Assembly (NCBI GenBank): GCA_037074705.1
Contig: CM073591.1
Span: forward strand, 92,291,532 to 92,355,531
From: Zhengitettix transpicula
Taxonomy: Eukaryota > Arthropoda > Insecta > Orthoptera > Tetrigidae
Length of the DNA stretch: 64,000 bases
Direction of reading: 5' to 3'
Shown: one piece after another, positions 23,176 through 32,440 of the stretch
Numbering within the stretch: position 1 is the first letter of the stretch
Layout of the letters: each line of letters opens with the position of its first letter
Made by a program: the position numbers and the translations under genes
The notes under the pieces: generated by a model
The model's input: the letters and a program-made list of their open reading frames with translations, nothing else
What the model was told of the DNA's origin: nothing
Database searches by the model: none

Positions 23176-25185
23176 GTAACGCATGTATTTTGGTTTAGTT
23201 TTGTTTTGTCTCGGAAGTGTTGTTTGCTGTGGTTTGGAGAATTCGAAATCGTGCAAATGTGTGGGGGTGGAGGAGATAAATATTTCCATCCAAGTAATTT
23301 TCGTGTCCTGTCTCGATTGTTGACCTCAACATGACAGAATAGTTGGCCATTGTTGACTACGGAACTGCAGCTGCATGCTACAACTCTTGTAATAATGATA
23401 GAATCAGTGAAACTGACATTTCGACAAAGTTTTCTAATGAAAAAAGTAAAAGAATGGGAAGCTATAATGGAGGGAAAGGAGATAAGCTTTTGAAACTAGA
23501 CAGTTGTTCTGCGCTCACCACAGCTGGTGGATGTGATTATGAGAGGCTCTGTAAAGTTGTAGTCTCTGATATAGTCCAAGGCAGAATTGTCGTGAGAAAG
23601 GGGCCACAATTTGTTAGTGAAGAGTTCATCGAAGCCACACCATTTAGTACGACGGCTTGCTAGCAATCAATCCTGGAGGCCGACGCATTAGGCAGTGGTC
23701 AACCCATGAGTCGATGCCCTGCAATGGTCCTGACTAAAGTCATCACTGAAATTAACCCGTTCTGCCGGCTGTGAGATAAGGAGATGTCGGTACGAGAGCT
23801 ACAGCAAGCAACACAACACAGAATAGCAGTATGTATTTGGTACGGGTAGCAGATCTCTTCTATGTAAAAAACACAGGTGCCTGAGATAAGTTTCTCATGC
23901 TTAACTGTAATAAACTTATATAAAAATTTATTTAAAGGTCAATAATTTTTGATTTAATGGCCACAAAAATAATTCTTTACAATATATACTATTTTTGTTT
24001 CTCATTTATTTCTTCTCAGCTTGACTTTACCAACTTTTGATTTCATGTAAGTCATGAAATGTCTCTCTTTCCTATCCAAATGAGTACATAATTGATGTTG
24101 ATAGGGGAAAGGGGGGGGGGGGAAATTGACGATTAGTGCTACTACCATGAGGTTATAAATGGGAAATTTCCACTCTTTTGATATTACCAAATTAATTGAG
24201 TAGCAGCTTCAACTTATTTTAAGTATGTTTTCTAATTCTATATTATTCTTTTATAAACTTTTTAAGATATGAATTTCATTACAATTCTTATACTTGTAAA
24301 AAATTACAGTTACCTGCCACCTAAAGAAGAAATTGAAATATTATTAAAAGAATCCCAGCATAAATTAAATGAGATTGCAGATTTTGAAAAAAAAATTGGA
24401 CAATACAAATTAGAGCTCCATGAAATTGAAGTAAGTTTATATATTATGGATAATATCATAGCTATTAGTAAATTTCCCATAATTTTAATTAATGCTGTCC
24501 AATATTTTGTCTGTTCATATCATGCAGCAAAATGTTAAATTAGTCACTTAGAAATATTTTGCATCTTGCCTTTTAATTATATCTTATTACGATATTAATT
24601 TGATAGAAAAGTATTTTCATCTTGTAGCAAACATTTTATATAAAATGAGCATAATACATTCTAAAATAATAAAATTTTTGTTGCAATTTAATCATTTTTC
24701 CATTAAGAAGATTCTTAATTAATAAAAGATATATCAGTACCAAACCAACAACTAAAATTTGTTCAAAAGACATTGGACTAATGAATAAAAATATACATTA
24801 GTTAAAGTGAAGTTTTTAATTATAGATCTTTTGAACTTTTTTTAAAAAATTATGCATATCTAGAAGCATCTGTAATTATGTATTTTCATGTAATTCATTG
24901 ACAGATTGTTCAATTATTGCGGTTTTTCAATAATTTTTTTTTCAGATTGAAATGAAGAACTTAATACCTAATAAAAGCAATTATAAATGTGTCCTAGGAA
25001 AAATAGGAGAAGTTAAAAATATGAAAGAAAAAATTAGTAGTTTTCAAAAAGAGCTGATGCAATATAAAAAGTTGCCTCCAAATTTTAGTGAAGCTAGAGA
25101 AGTGTTGGTAAATGTGGGTAAAGAGATTCAGGAACTAGACAAACAAATCTGTGATAGAATTATTAACAATGAAGATCATAAATAA
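8668..25185 (+). CDS. HAUS1: HAUS augmin-like complex subunit 1, complete
   Basis: Six exons: 8668-8685, 8975-9152, 12280-12380, 14106-14272, 24310-24430 and 24946-25185. All have GT donors and AG acceptors with compatible phases (0, 1, 0, 2, 0). They sum to 825 bases, or 274 residues plus stop, against about 278 in human HAUS1. The product starts with MDPIER and FPHEWLKNILKENYSVPHNI, the same layout as vertebrate HAUS1 (acidic start, WLKKIFG-type helix). It continues as coiled coil (KEILEREFLRLSKAVSSIQK; ESQHKLNEIADFEKKIGQYK) and ends with LPPNFSEAREVLVNVGKEIQ, matching the conserved MPNPSLAxxKIEEAKRELDSIE block. HAUS1 is part of the eight-subunit augmin complex, which recruits gamma-tubulin to existing spindle microtubules to nucleate branches. 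The reading frame has no break although intron 4 is 10,037 bases of transposon debris. Confidence 0.92.
8975..9152 (+). CDS. HAUS1: HAUS1 coding exon 2
   Basis: Acceptor TTCAATAG, donor GTAATT after ACAGCAG. Carries the N-terminal WLKNILKENY helix and the DFLQKLAIEYETA segment, which corresponds to EDLKQKASEYESEA in vertebrates. Ends in phase 1. Confidence 0.92.
10735..11925. repeat. Foldback element, family B, with long spacer
   Basis: Lies in HAUS1 intron 2. The left end (10737-10835: AATAATAAGAAAAATAACC, CAACACAATGTTTCTGGAAA, TTTCTTCAGG) is the inverted counterpart of the right end (11800-11920: CATCTGAAGAAAGGGACAAG, CCCAGAAACATTGTGTGG, TGTCTGTATTTGATGGCG). About 950 bases of unrecognised DNA separate them. 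Compact copies of the same ends, with almost no spacer, lie at 55058-55252 and 62021-62215. Confidence 0.7.
12108..12197. repeat. Small palindromic repeat
   Basis: Inverted arms of about 30 bases: the left runs from CAACCGCCTTTTGAAGTCAG into poly-A, and the right runs from poly-T into CTGGCTTCAAAAGGCTGTTG. The spacer is short. MITE-like; no target duplication was identified. Confidence 0.75.
12280..12380 (+). CDS. HAUS1: HAUS1 coding exon 3
   Basis: Acceptor TCTTTCAG, donor GTAAGT. Encodes a DNSDKSLLQMLGLTFDNLSS-type segment, the middle linker before the main coiled coil. Enters in phase 1 and leaves in phase 0. Confidence 0.88.
13071..14014 (-). mobile_element. Solo LTR (family b), reverse orientation
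   Basis: A 944-bp unit beginning TGTAATCGCC and ending CACTTATTACA, thus TG...CA, flanked on both sides by GTAT as a 4-bp target duplication. It shares an internal motif with the other family b units, seen here as CTCAGGGGTCCTGGCTTTGAT; elsewhere it reads TTATCAAACCCAG then GACCCTGAGA on the sense strand. The GC-richer part at 13400-13960 stays open in several frames on both strands, but it lies wholly inside the LTR and resembles no protein. Inserted in HAUS1 intron 3, 91 bases upstream of exon 4. Confidence 0.75.
14106..14272 (+). CDS. HAUS1: HAUS1 coding exon 4
   Basis: Acceptor TTTTTTAG, donor GTATAG. Encodes a leucine-rich coiled coil (VEYVQLSRTKEILEREFLRL). Ends in phase 2 before the 10-kb intron. 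Confidence 0.9.
15741..15824. repeat. Compound microsatellite (GT, AC, AT)
   Basis: GT run, then AC run, then AT run directly up to the TGTAAT start of an LTR-like unit at 15825. The GT and AC halves could form a hairpin. Confidence 0.95.
15825..17080 (-). mobile_element. LTR-like element (family b), reverse orientation
   Basis: Starts TGTAATGATC right after ATAT and carries the family motif inverted (TCTTAACTGGGTTTGATAAC at about 15998), as in the copies at 13071 and 17085. The right end is unclear: no matching CA end plus ATAT duplication is visible before the next LTR starts at 17085, so it is probably truncated. Encodes no protein I recognise. Confidence 0.55.
16473..16715. repeat. Minisatellite inside LTR-like element
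   Basis: Four to five imperfect units built on CATCCTCCAGCCTCGGTGA followed by GCGCTGAACA or TCGCAGCACA. Some units are separated by a longer spacer containing AACAATGTCTCTCTTA. The repeats keep the frame open locally and explain the apparent reading frames at 16347-17001. Confidence 0.8.
17085..18080 (-). mobile_element. Solo LTR (family b), reverse orientation
   Basis: Begins TGTAATAAAAAGG and ends AATTACTACA, flanked by ATAT on both sides (4-bp duplication within TA runs). Carries the inverted motif GATCTCAGGGTC...CTGGGTTTGATAAA. About 940 bp of it matches the inverted copy at 41412-42354. At its right end the 24-bp unit CAATGAATTAATTACC(AATTACTA) is present twice exactly at 18031-18078, so the sense-strand start of this LTR is extended compared with the copy at 41412. 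Confidence 0.75.
18801..19426. repeat. Tandem duplication, period 313 bp
   Basis: Units 18801-19113 and 19114-19426 are about 95 percent identical by eye. Both run from AAACTCAGTGACAAT through CCACCCTTAAGGGTGCACCC-type sequence, CAACCCAGCCGATACCCGCG and TTTTCAAGGAAAT. Confidence 0.85.
20083..21038. repeat. Almost identical tandem duplication, period 478 bp
   Basis: Units 20083-20560 and 20561-21038 differ at about five positions by eye (for example TCTCATCTCG against TCTCATCCCG). Each 478-bp unit holds two diverged half-units with their own AGCATGTT and CTTCTGGGGGTGG blocks. This is a higher-order repeat: a two-unit block copied recently. Confidence 0.9.
22245..22695 (+). pseudogene. LINE reverse transcriptase C-terminal fragment
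   Basis: The + strand reads, with stops, the common insect LINE tail: YGSEGWTLNK, then FERKILRRIW, NGIWRHIYNKEIRDLYKEPS, AIRLKRMGWIGQLQRM, a GKRKAGKPRNRCIDEVEKD block and RNWRKIA. The part 22454-22708 is still open for 84 codons. In RTE/CR1-like elements this follows the polymerase core (YGxExW is typical). Truncated 5', inactive, inside HAUS1 intron 4. Confidence 0.85.
22955..23075. repeat. Family A foldback arm
   Basis: Matches the right arm of the 598-1163 element in the same orientation: CCGCAGCCAGCCAGTG, ATGGTGTAACACTCCTTCC, AGGCTGAGAGCCTCCGGAAA, TGTACTTCACTTTCAG. The hairpin stem is kept but the preceding box reads CTGAAAA instead of CTGAAGA. A TA run follows. Confidence 0.8.
23101..23174. 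repeat. Microsatellite (AC then AT)
   Basis: An ACACAC run followed by a long AT run up to the TGTAAC start of the LTR at 23175. Confidence 0.95.
23175..23981 (+). mobile_element. Solo LTR (family a)
   Basis: Starts TGTAACGCATGTATTTTGG and ends AATAATTCTTTACA, flanked by ATAT on both sides. Two further copies lie at 31505-32440 and 52361-53155, with shared internal blocks such as GTGTCCTGTCTCGATT, CGGCTTGC, GGTACGAGAGCTACAGC and TCTCTTCTATGTAAAA. An AATAAA near the 3' end (TGTAATAAACTTATA) fits the LTR polyadenylation signal. No gag or pol lies next to any copy, so all are solo LTRs. The parent is unknown; the 4-bp duplication suggests a Ty3/gypsy-like integrase. Confidence 0.82.
24310..24430 (+). 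CDS. HAUS1: HAUS1 coding exon 5
   Basis: Acceptor AAATTACAG, donor GTAAGT. The split codon AG|T restores serine and the frame reads YLPPKEEIEILLKESQHKLN, a coiled-coil segment. Ends in phase 0. Confidence 0.9.
24946..25185 (+). CDS. HAUS1: HAUS1 coding exon 6 and stop
   Basis: Acceptor TTTTTTTTCAG. Encodes the 79-residue C-terminus with the family-typical LPPNFSEAREVLVNVGKEIQ block, and stops at TAA 25183-25185. An AATAAA overlaps the stop; the true 3' end is probably further downstream. Confidence 0.92.
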   Translation: MEMKNLIPNKSNYKCVLGKIGEVKNMKEKISSFQKELMQYKKLPPNFSEAREVLVNVGKEIQELDKQICDRIINNEDHK

Positions 25186-26181
25186 ATATAAAAGATTTAG
25201 AATATGATTATGTAATTGTTTTGTTTTAAAAATTTATAATTACTGTATATATAAAAAGTTTGTATTTTGCAATTTTCCAAGCATTGTTTTGGATGATTAT
25301 AATTGTGTCATCTGCTTAAACGGATATTAAATAATTTAAAAGTGAGTGTTCCAGAGTTTTTCACATAACCCATTGTATATCAGTAATTTTAAATAAGATA
25401 TGTAACAATTGTACTTGTGCACAAACATTTGAAAGTGTGACATTTATACACTAACTGTAATATGCTGATACCCCATAATTGTTTAATAGATTCTGTTTTT
25501 CAAAGTGATTATTAGAAAGATTTTCATACAGTAAATGTACACAATGATATTTTGTAAATACATATTCAAAAATACTATTTTTATGTTCTCATTACTCTCG
25601 TCTTAAAGTAGTGCTATTCATTTTCATTATTTCAGCATACTTTGAAAATTAATCAAGTTCTGATTTATCACTATTGGACAAATTAAACTATTATTTACTT
25701 AAGTTTGTTTTTTAAAAAACTGAAAGATTTATGTAGTGAGATTACTTTTATAAAGTCAGAATATTTCATTACCATTTCTCCATTTTTTTCTTAGTCTAAA
25801 TACATGTTGTGAACAGTAGAGGTGTATAATAGTATATTAAATTATGCAATGGATTTTTTTACAAATTTATGAGAATCTATTTTATAAATTAACTAATTAA
25901 TGTCTTGTATGCTTTTCTAATTTCATTTTCATGATTTAAAAAATGTATACCACTCACTGCTTGCATTCATTTCCTCAAACCCATTTGCCTAATCAAAGTT
26001 CTTACGGTGAACTGCATTTGTGAAATGCACTAAGAGATGTTCATTAGCGCACGACTCGGAAAACTTGTAAATTTTTGCAGTGACAGTCAGAAATCGTGAC
26101 CCGGCCCTCAACTTCAGATAAGACTAATTATTTCTCGGTAAATCAGTCCATATTAATAATTCTGACAATGCCACGTCATTC

Positions 26182-26290
26182 TTGAATACCGCTATTGTTC
26201 ACAAATGCGTGATGATTATTGGAAAGCGCTCTTCGCGAAAGCCTCATTGGCTCCTCGGGCCTATCGGTGATGTCACACCTGCTAATTTTG
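26182..26290. other. GC-richer patch, nothing recognised
   Basis: A less AT-rich island with CGC and CTCGGGCC words between HAUS1 and the following tandem repeat. No gene or repeat partner was found in the window. Confidence 0.3.
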
Positions 26291-26644
26291 GTCTTTATTC
26301 TAAAAAAAATAAATTTAACAATTTCAGTTTTCAACTTTTAAAATTAATAATAAAACAGTACCATTAGTTATGCCAATCTTATAAAAAATATATATAATAA
26401 ATTAATGAATGGTATTAAAACAAGCACCTGGGATATGATTATATCACTTTATACTATAATGGAATCTTTTTTTTACAAACTTTTAGATATTAAACATAGG
26501 TTAGTTAATTTTAAACTTAATAAGATGTATCGATCCAAAATAAGGAACCCGAACGAGTTTGCTGAAGGCATCAAATCACTCACTAAATGTTTTAAGAAAA
26601 AAAACTTTTAGCATTAATTTTTTTCAACATTTGTCAAGATTTTT

Positions 26645-27003
26645 CAAAATATTCTTAATATTTAGTAAACCGTTAGTCGTATTGAATTTCCATCTTCAAC
26701 CATCGCGTTCCTACACCCACTTTCCATACGAAAACGCCTTATTTAAACATCTTTTAAGAAAAAAAAATTGACAAAAAAAATTTATATACATTTTAACAGA
26801 TATTTTTTTTATAAATATTGGTTCCAATAGATTCTCAATATTTCGTAAACCGTTAGTCGTATTGAATTTCCACCTTCACCATCGTGTTCCTACACCCACT
26901 TTCCATACGAAAACGCCTTATTTAAGAAAAAAAATTTCTATCATAAATAGATTCTTAATATTTCGTAAACCGTTAGTCGTATTGAATTTCCACCTTCACC
27001 ATC
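26645..27003. repeat. Tandem repeat, about 2.4 units
   Basis: Units of about 120-180 bases starting TTCTTAATATTTCGTAAACC and including GTTAGTCGTATTGAATTTCC, CCTACACCCACTTTCCATAC and GAAAACGCCTTATTTAA. Copies begin near 26650, 26832 and 26949; the last is cut after ACCATCG. Confidence 0.88.
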
Positions 27004-27178
27004 GATAGAAAAAGAATGTTAGAAAAAATATCGTTATAATAAAAAAAGTTAGGAAAAAACGTTAGAAAAAATAATGTTATTAAAAAACGATGGAAGAAAA
27101 TAATGTTAGAAAAAAATAACATCAGAAAGAAATGACGTTTGAAAAAAATATATTAGAAAGAAACGATAGGAAAAAAAC
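27003..27178. repeat. Short degenerate repeat (GTTAGAAAAAATA type)
   Basis: About ten imperfect units built on GTTAGAAAAAATAA/AACG, strongly A-rich on the + strand. It directly joins the tandem repeat to the inverted head/tail element. Confidence 0.8.
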
Positions 27179-27736
27179 GTTATTTAGGAAGTTATATTTA
27201 TCAGTTATTTTATTTAAGATGCATATCTTTAAAATGAGAACATGAAATGCACGTGAATATTGGGAACTGGGCGGAAAATTCATTAGACACATACTCTTTT
27301 TCTTCATATTATTTCTGTTTATGAGACTTTATATGAATACGTATGGAACGAATCAAAAAATGATTGACTATAATTTTTTATTTGTAAATATTGTAAGTAT
27401 AGTAATTATTGATTTTAAAAAAATAATTACGGAATACGAAGAAGATGAATATGGGAACGCTAATATCATTCAGCTTTAAAAAAACTGATTTGAAGAAAAA
27501 TAAATAAATTTAAACAAATAGTTTTTAATTTAAATAAAAATTAATTATTTAATTTCGAAAATTACTTAATTAAGTACCACATTATTAATTTAATTTAGTG
27601 AATTTTCAAACAATGCAACCTGGCCGATAACACATTTAGTGATTGAGGTCGGGTTGCATTACATAAAACTAACAAAAAAAATCGGGGGGGTTATGGATAA
27701 ATGACATCTCGGGCAACGCCGGGCACTCAGCTAGTA
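27178..27736 (-). repeat. Head-containing repeat copy, inverted
   Basis: Ends on the + strand with GGCAACGCCGGGCACTCAGC and CTAGTA, the reverse of the head at 18197. The whole 560 bp matches 51588-52144 in the same orientation, by eye near 90 percent (for example ATGCATATCTTTAAAATGAG and TTCAAACAATGCAACCTGGC). Confidence 0.8.
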
Positions 27737-28504
27737 GTTAATAAAACCGCCTTTGTTAATTTTTTATTCGAAAGTTTTCCATTCTACATAACGTTTCCTG
27801 ATGTAATAATTTTTCATGGCGTGTTAACATAATATAATTGCTGCCACTCTCGAAACCCCGCAGTGCTCTAACATGTGAACAGAATAATGCATCTTTTCGC
27901 TTGCAAAATACCATCCAATTTATGAGTACTTGTTCTCTGTTTGACATGGTTTCTACAAACTATTTTTCATCAAAATGTTTTTTTTTCTTTATGAGGATAA
28001 ACACTTAAATTATCCCACAACTCTGGTCCACGTTGAACAAATATTAGTTAAGTGCCATGTTGTGGGATTATTGAAATCTACTATTTAGTATTATTAGGTT
28101 ACGTAACTTGCGGTGTAGTTAAGGGGCGGGGGCAGGGGGGGGGGGCAACTGTCCCCGAGCGCAGCATCTAGGGGGCGCCTTCCCGACGGATCGACAATAC
28201 ATTTTTCACATTGCTGTTGAAAATTTCTGTCTCACTCTCGACATATGTGACTTCATCTATCATCATGCATCACCATGCAACACGGTGGGGTCTCGAAGGT
28301 GGCCGAATTCAGTAAAGTATTATCGATAAATAATACGGACGTTGTAAACACCACAGATAATTGCAAATTACCGGAAATAACTAAGACTCTTCCAGAACTT
28401 TTTGACAAAAACAACCTACTTATTTCAGCTTTACGTATATTGACCTTTAAAATCATGGTTACCTTTATGAAAATGTGTATTAATGGTGTTGGATTAACCC
28501 TTTA

Positions 28505-28830
28505 AACCGGTTAACCATATACAAAACATACTAACTAACGTTAAGGACAAGACAGAAGAAAAGTATAAGACAAATCTGAAAAACATATATAGGTTATACC
28601 ACGACAAACATTAAAACTAGAATGTATCATCATAAACTGACATTAAAACCCACAGCCAAAAGCAACACAGCGTTGTCCATCCACACAAAATTAACTGCCC
28701 ATGATTTCGATTTGAAAAATATTAAAATATTACAGACAAACTTTAATAAAATAAAACTTAGAATAGCTGTAGAAATTTATATTAGCTTAAACGGAAAAAT
28801 ATTGTTAATAATAGAAACGAATATTTAGAA
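28505..28830 (+). pseudogene. Penelope-like GIY-YIG endonuclease remnant
   Basis: The frame at 28622-28828 reads HDFDLKNIKILQTNFNKIKL then RIAVEIYISLNG. This resembles the C-terminal half of the GIY-YIG domain in Penelope-like elements (H-x-FDFxNxKIL, then KR-x5-E-x-I). Just upstream the sequence reads, with stops, a KDKTEEKYKTNLKNIYRLYH segment where a SGIYxIxC motif would be expected. The reverse transcriptase part is not visible. A short, broken 3' fragment. Confidence 0.5.
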
Positions 28831-28943
28831 ATAGAAAAACAGTATGCAGAGATACTAAAAATTTTGAAAAGTAGAACATCAAAAAAAAAATAATAATAAT
28901 AACCAATTTGCTGTAGATTTGTATATGTATGAATGCGTGTATA

Positions 28944-28991
<48 letters not shown>

Positions 28992-29094
28992 AAAACAGTA
29001 TGCAGAGATACTAAAAATTTTGAAAAGTAGAACATCAAAAAAAAAAAAAACCAATTAGCTGTAGATTTGTATATGTATGCATGCGTGTATAATC

Positions 29095-29135
<41 letters not shown>

Positions 29136-29136
29136 A
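28828..29136. repeat. Tandem duplication of a 150-bp unit ending in TA runs
   Basis: Units at about 28828-28984 and 28985-29136 both contain AATAGAAAAACAGTATGCAG, TTTTGAAAAGTAGAACATC, GCTGTAGATTTGTATATGTA and ATGCGTGTATAATC, and end in a long AT run. The second lies directly against the LTR at 29137. The first overlaps the end of the GIY-YIG remnant, so the unit is derived from that element's tail. Confidence 0.9.
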
Positions 29137-30252
29137 TGTAATACCCAGTTAAGAAGGACATAAATTTTGTTCTTATTTCATCAGATTTGTTTACCAACTC
29201 AGACTGGGGATTCTTGAGTGATTTGTATTAAAAAAAGATAATAATAAAATGATGGATAAGCGGCTCTTAGAGAAGAGGAGGACTATAATTGGACGTTTAG
29301 CGGCTCTTAGAACTAATAGTTTTGACAGACATCGGGACGAAACACTAATGGCATAATGACAGAAGTTTTGTGGACATCCAATTATATTAAAAGGAAATGT
29401 TTATTTTAATTGTATTGGGTGGCTCTCAGAGCATGAGAAAGCCAACAGTTGGTATTTGTTTGGCGAACGTGGAAACTAAAAAACTGTGAAAAAAGGAATA
29501 TTCTGGAGAGGGGGAAGTGCATAGAAAATTTAGTGTGGTGATAGAGTTGGAAGGAGATGGACGTGGAGTCGGGTGCCAGAGCGCAAGAGGGAAGGATGTT
29601 GGAGTGTAGTGCCAGAATCTGAACGAGAAAGACATATGAGTTGAAATGTAGACCGCAAAGGAGGAGGACGTGGAGGCGGTGATAAATATTCGGTCAAATT
29701 GAACGGTGGCCGTGCCTAAAAATAAAATAAACATTTTAGTTCGTGCAAGTACTCAGGAGTCGGGATATCAAAAAGGATAAAGTGAACGTATCTGTGAAGC
29801 GTGTAGCATTGTAGAGTAAAGTGCATTCCTGAAAACCCCAAATAAAATTGTAAGTAGACATTCAGTAATAAACTCTGTAAATTGTTAAATAAGGGTAATC
29901 AGTCAGATTTCGTTTTCATTTTATTTAATTGCATTGTTTAATTGTAAATTTTCGTTTTCCGTTTCCTTATCAACCCAGTAAAGACCCTGGGGTACAGAGT
30001 CTGATTCATTAAATGTATCTGAATTATTAGTGTAATTTAATTATTGAGGTAAAAGGATATAAAAAATATACAGAGATTTTCTTGAGTTGTATTCTAGATT
30101 AATAAAATTGTTTTGTTTATAAAATTTAATAACTTGTTTAATTTAAATTCCTATAATCATTATTATCTATAGTTTGGGTATTCAATGGGAGCAAATTAAT
30201 TAATTTTCAAGTTTCAAAATAAAATTAAAAAATAATTAACAATAGGGTTATT

Positions 30253-30255
<3 letters not shown>
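29137..30255 (+). mobile_element. Solo LTR (family b)
   Basis: Starts TGTAATACCCAGTTAAGAAG and ends AATAGGGTTATTACA. TA runs lie on both sides. Shares long blocks with 40489-41400 (TTTACCAACTCAGACTGGGG, TAAAATGATGGATAAG, GGCTCTTAG twice, GAGAAAGCCAACA, GGAATATTCTGGAG) and the 3' motif TTATCAACCCAG...AAGACCCTGGGG. No protein-coding content. Confidence 0.8.

Positions 30256-30291
<36 letters not shown>
30256..30291. repeat. TA microsatellite between two LTR-like units
   Basis: AT run that joins the end of the LTR at 29137-30255 to the start of the inverted unit at 30292. Confidence 0.95.
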
Positions 30292-30295
<4 letters not shown>

Positions 30296-31500
30296 ATGAT
30301 TAAAAGGATAATTATTAATTTGAATTAATTAACAAAAAGATTAAGATTAAAAAACTTTTAATTGCCAAAGATTATTTTAACAGGTGTTTCTAGTTTTAGT
30401 TTTACAAATGATTTGCCCTAGGTTAGCACGCCGAATTCAATCAAAATTTACAAACAAGTTTTTATTTTATAATATGTTGCGTTCAAGGTAAAATACAATA
30501 TTTTATATTTTACAAACAATCAAATTTAATAACTCTTCTTCTCAGAGTCATTAACTGTGTTTGATAAGTAAGACAAAAAAATTATACATTAAATAATTAA
30601 CAATTTAACGAAATCGAAACGAACGGAATACGAAATTTAAAGAAATGAAAAGAAACGAAATCTGACTATACCCTTAATTACCGTTTACAAACAGAATTTG
30701 GTTATTTTGGTTTTTACTTACAAATGTCCTGCTGGTACCAGACTGAACGTTTACGCAGCTTGGGGACACAATTCACTAATCACAGAACAAACACACGGTT
30801 GTATTTCTTGGATTATTTCTCTAGGAATTCGATTATCTGCAACTCCGGTCAACCGTCGGACGTATTAAATTTTAATGCCTTTATGCGGAAAATGTTATTT
30901 CGGAGCGCGTATGTATCTGAACGTGGCGCTAAACCTTTTGTTTCAGCTTTGCAGATTTTTATATAACTTGTCTCTCCGTCCAGATCTTTTTACAAATGTA
31001 ATGATTAGCATATGAGTAATTCAGTTGAATTACTAAGCTTGGACCAAGCTGTTCGTACTCTTAAATTTCGCTCCCTCTCTCGACCACAATATGAGCCAGA
31101 CTTCTCTCGACCACAATATTCGCCAGACTTCCACCAACTACATTCCGTACTATGCGCGCAGTTCACAACAAAGCTCGTCGACAAAGAGTTTGCCGTCATT
31201 GTTGTCCTTTAAGAATTTGTACCGCAGAACACTCCAATTTATTTAAACAATTAATGGCCTCCTTAATTAGTATTACAATTTATATTAATGAACGATACGG
31301 ATTTATGATTGTAATATGCACTGAACCACTTAATTCAGTTGAAGAACAGACTTTGTTGAACAAACAATATAGTTTTAAATTAGTGATGAAGTACCTATAC
31401 GTACTAATAATTTTTAAAGTTAATGTGATTATGATTATAGTGATAGGAAGATACTTTATGCTGATGTTTTTGCAATGTATTCTTAACTTGATGTTTTTAT
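30292..31500 (-). mobile_element. LTR-like element (family b), reverse orientation
   Basis: Begins TAGTAATGATTAAAAGG, close to the TGTAATGATC start at 15825, and carries the inverted family motif (TCAGAGTCATTAACTGTGTTTGATAAG at about 30545, in part). The right boundary is not resolved; the ATAT before the next LTR at 31505 may mark it. The frames at 30724 and 31012-31212 lie inside and resemble no protein; 31080-31130 holds a short direct repeat (CTCTCGACCACAATAT). Confidence 0.5.
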
Positions 31501-31504
31501 ATAT

Positions 31505-32440
31505 TGTAACGCGTGTATTTAGGTTTAAGTTTTTCTTTGTATCGGAAGTGTTGTTTGCTGTGGTCTTGAGAATTCGAAACCGCGCACGTGCGTGGGGGTG
31601 GAGGAGATAAATATATCCATCCAAGTAATTTCGTGTCCTGTCTCGATTTTTGGCTTCAACATGACAGAATAGTTAGCCATTGTTGACTACGGAACTGCAG
31701 CTGCGTGCTGTAAATCTTGTGACAATGGAAGAATCAGTAAAACTGACGAAGTTTTCTAACAATGAAAAAAGTAAAAGAATGATAGGCTATAATGGAAGGG
31801 ACGGAGATAAGCTTTTGGAAACTAGACAGTTGTTCTGCGCTCACCGAAGCTGGTGGATGTGATTAAGAGAGGCTCCGTGATGTTGTTGTCTCTGATATAG
31901 TTCGAGGCAGAATCGTCGTGAGAAAGACGCCACAATTTGTTAGTGAAGAGTTCACAGAATAGCACCACACAATTTAGTACGACGGCTTGCCAGCATTCAA
32001 TCCCGGACGCCGACGCCTTAGCCAGTGATCAACCCCTGAGTCGACGCCAGTACGTCGGTACGAGAGCTACAGCAGGCAACACAACACAGAATAACAGTAC
32101 GCATTTGGTACGGGCAGCAGATCTCTTCTATGTAAAATCACAGGTGCCTGAGATAAGAGTTTTCAGGATGAAGTTCTCTTGGGATTCAAACAGGGTAGCG
32201 TAGCCATCTTCTTCACCTGAAGAAGATGGCGGTGCAAGCCATCGAAACGTTGTGTTTACAAAAGTACGCTACCCGGTTGGAATCCCGAAAGAACTTCATC
32301 CAGCAACTACACCGGGAAAACCTACGTTCCTTAAGAGTTTTCATGTTTAACTTTAATAAACTTCAATGAAATTTCTTTATTGGTCAAATATTTATTTTGA
32401 TTTAACGTAAAAACCCAGCCCACAAAAATAATTCTTTACA
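31505..32440 (+). mobile_element. Solo LTR (family a) with nested insertion
   Basis: TGTAACGCGTGTATTTAGG to AATAATTCTTTACA, with ATAT on both sides. Same family as 23175 and 52361. Longer than its relatives because a 166-bp foldback sits at 32166-32331. The copy at 52361 keeps the uninterrupted site (GATAAGAGTTTTTCATGC). Confidence 0.85.
32166..32331. mobile_element. Nested foldback insertion with 12-bp target duplication
   Basis: Flanked by TAAGAGTTTTCA at 32154-32165 and 32332-32343. The left arm (GGATGAAGTTCTCTTGGGATT, GGGTAGCGTAGCC) pairs with the right arm (TACGCTACCC, GGAATCCCGAAAGAACTTCAT). At the tip is CTGAAGA (32217-32223), A, a GATGGC/GCCATC stem (32225-32230 and 32238-32243) and GAAA (32244-32247). 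It ends with an ACACCGGGAAAACCTACGTT tail. The long duplication fits endonuclease-primed insertion rather than cut-and-paste. Similar ACACCGGGAAA words follow the foldback at 51165-51520. Confidence 0.8.

Noticed and set aside
28120..28180. G-rich stretch that could form a quadruplex, next to CCCCGAGCGC.
   Set aside because: An isolated low-complexity run with no gene or repeat context.
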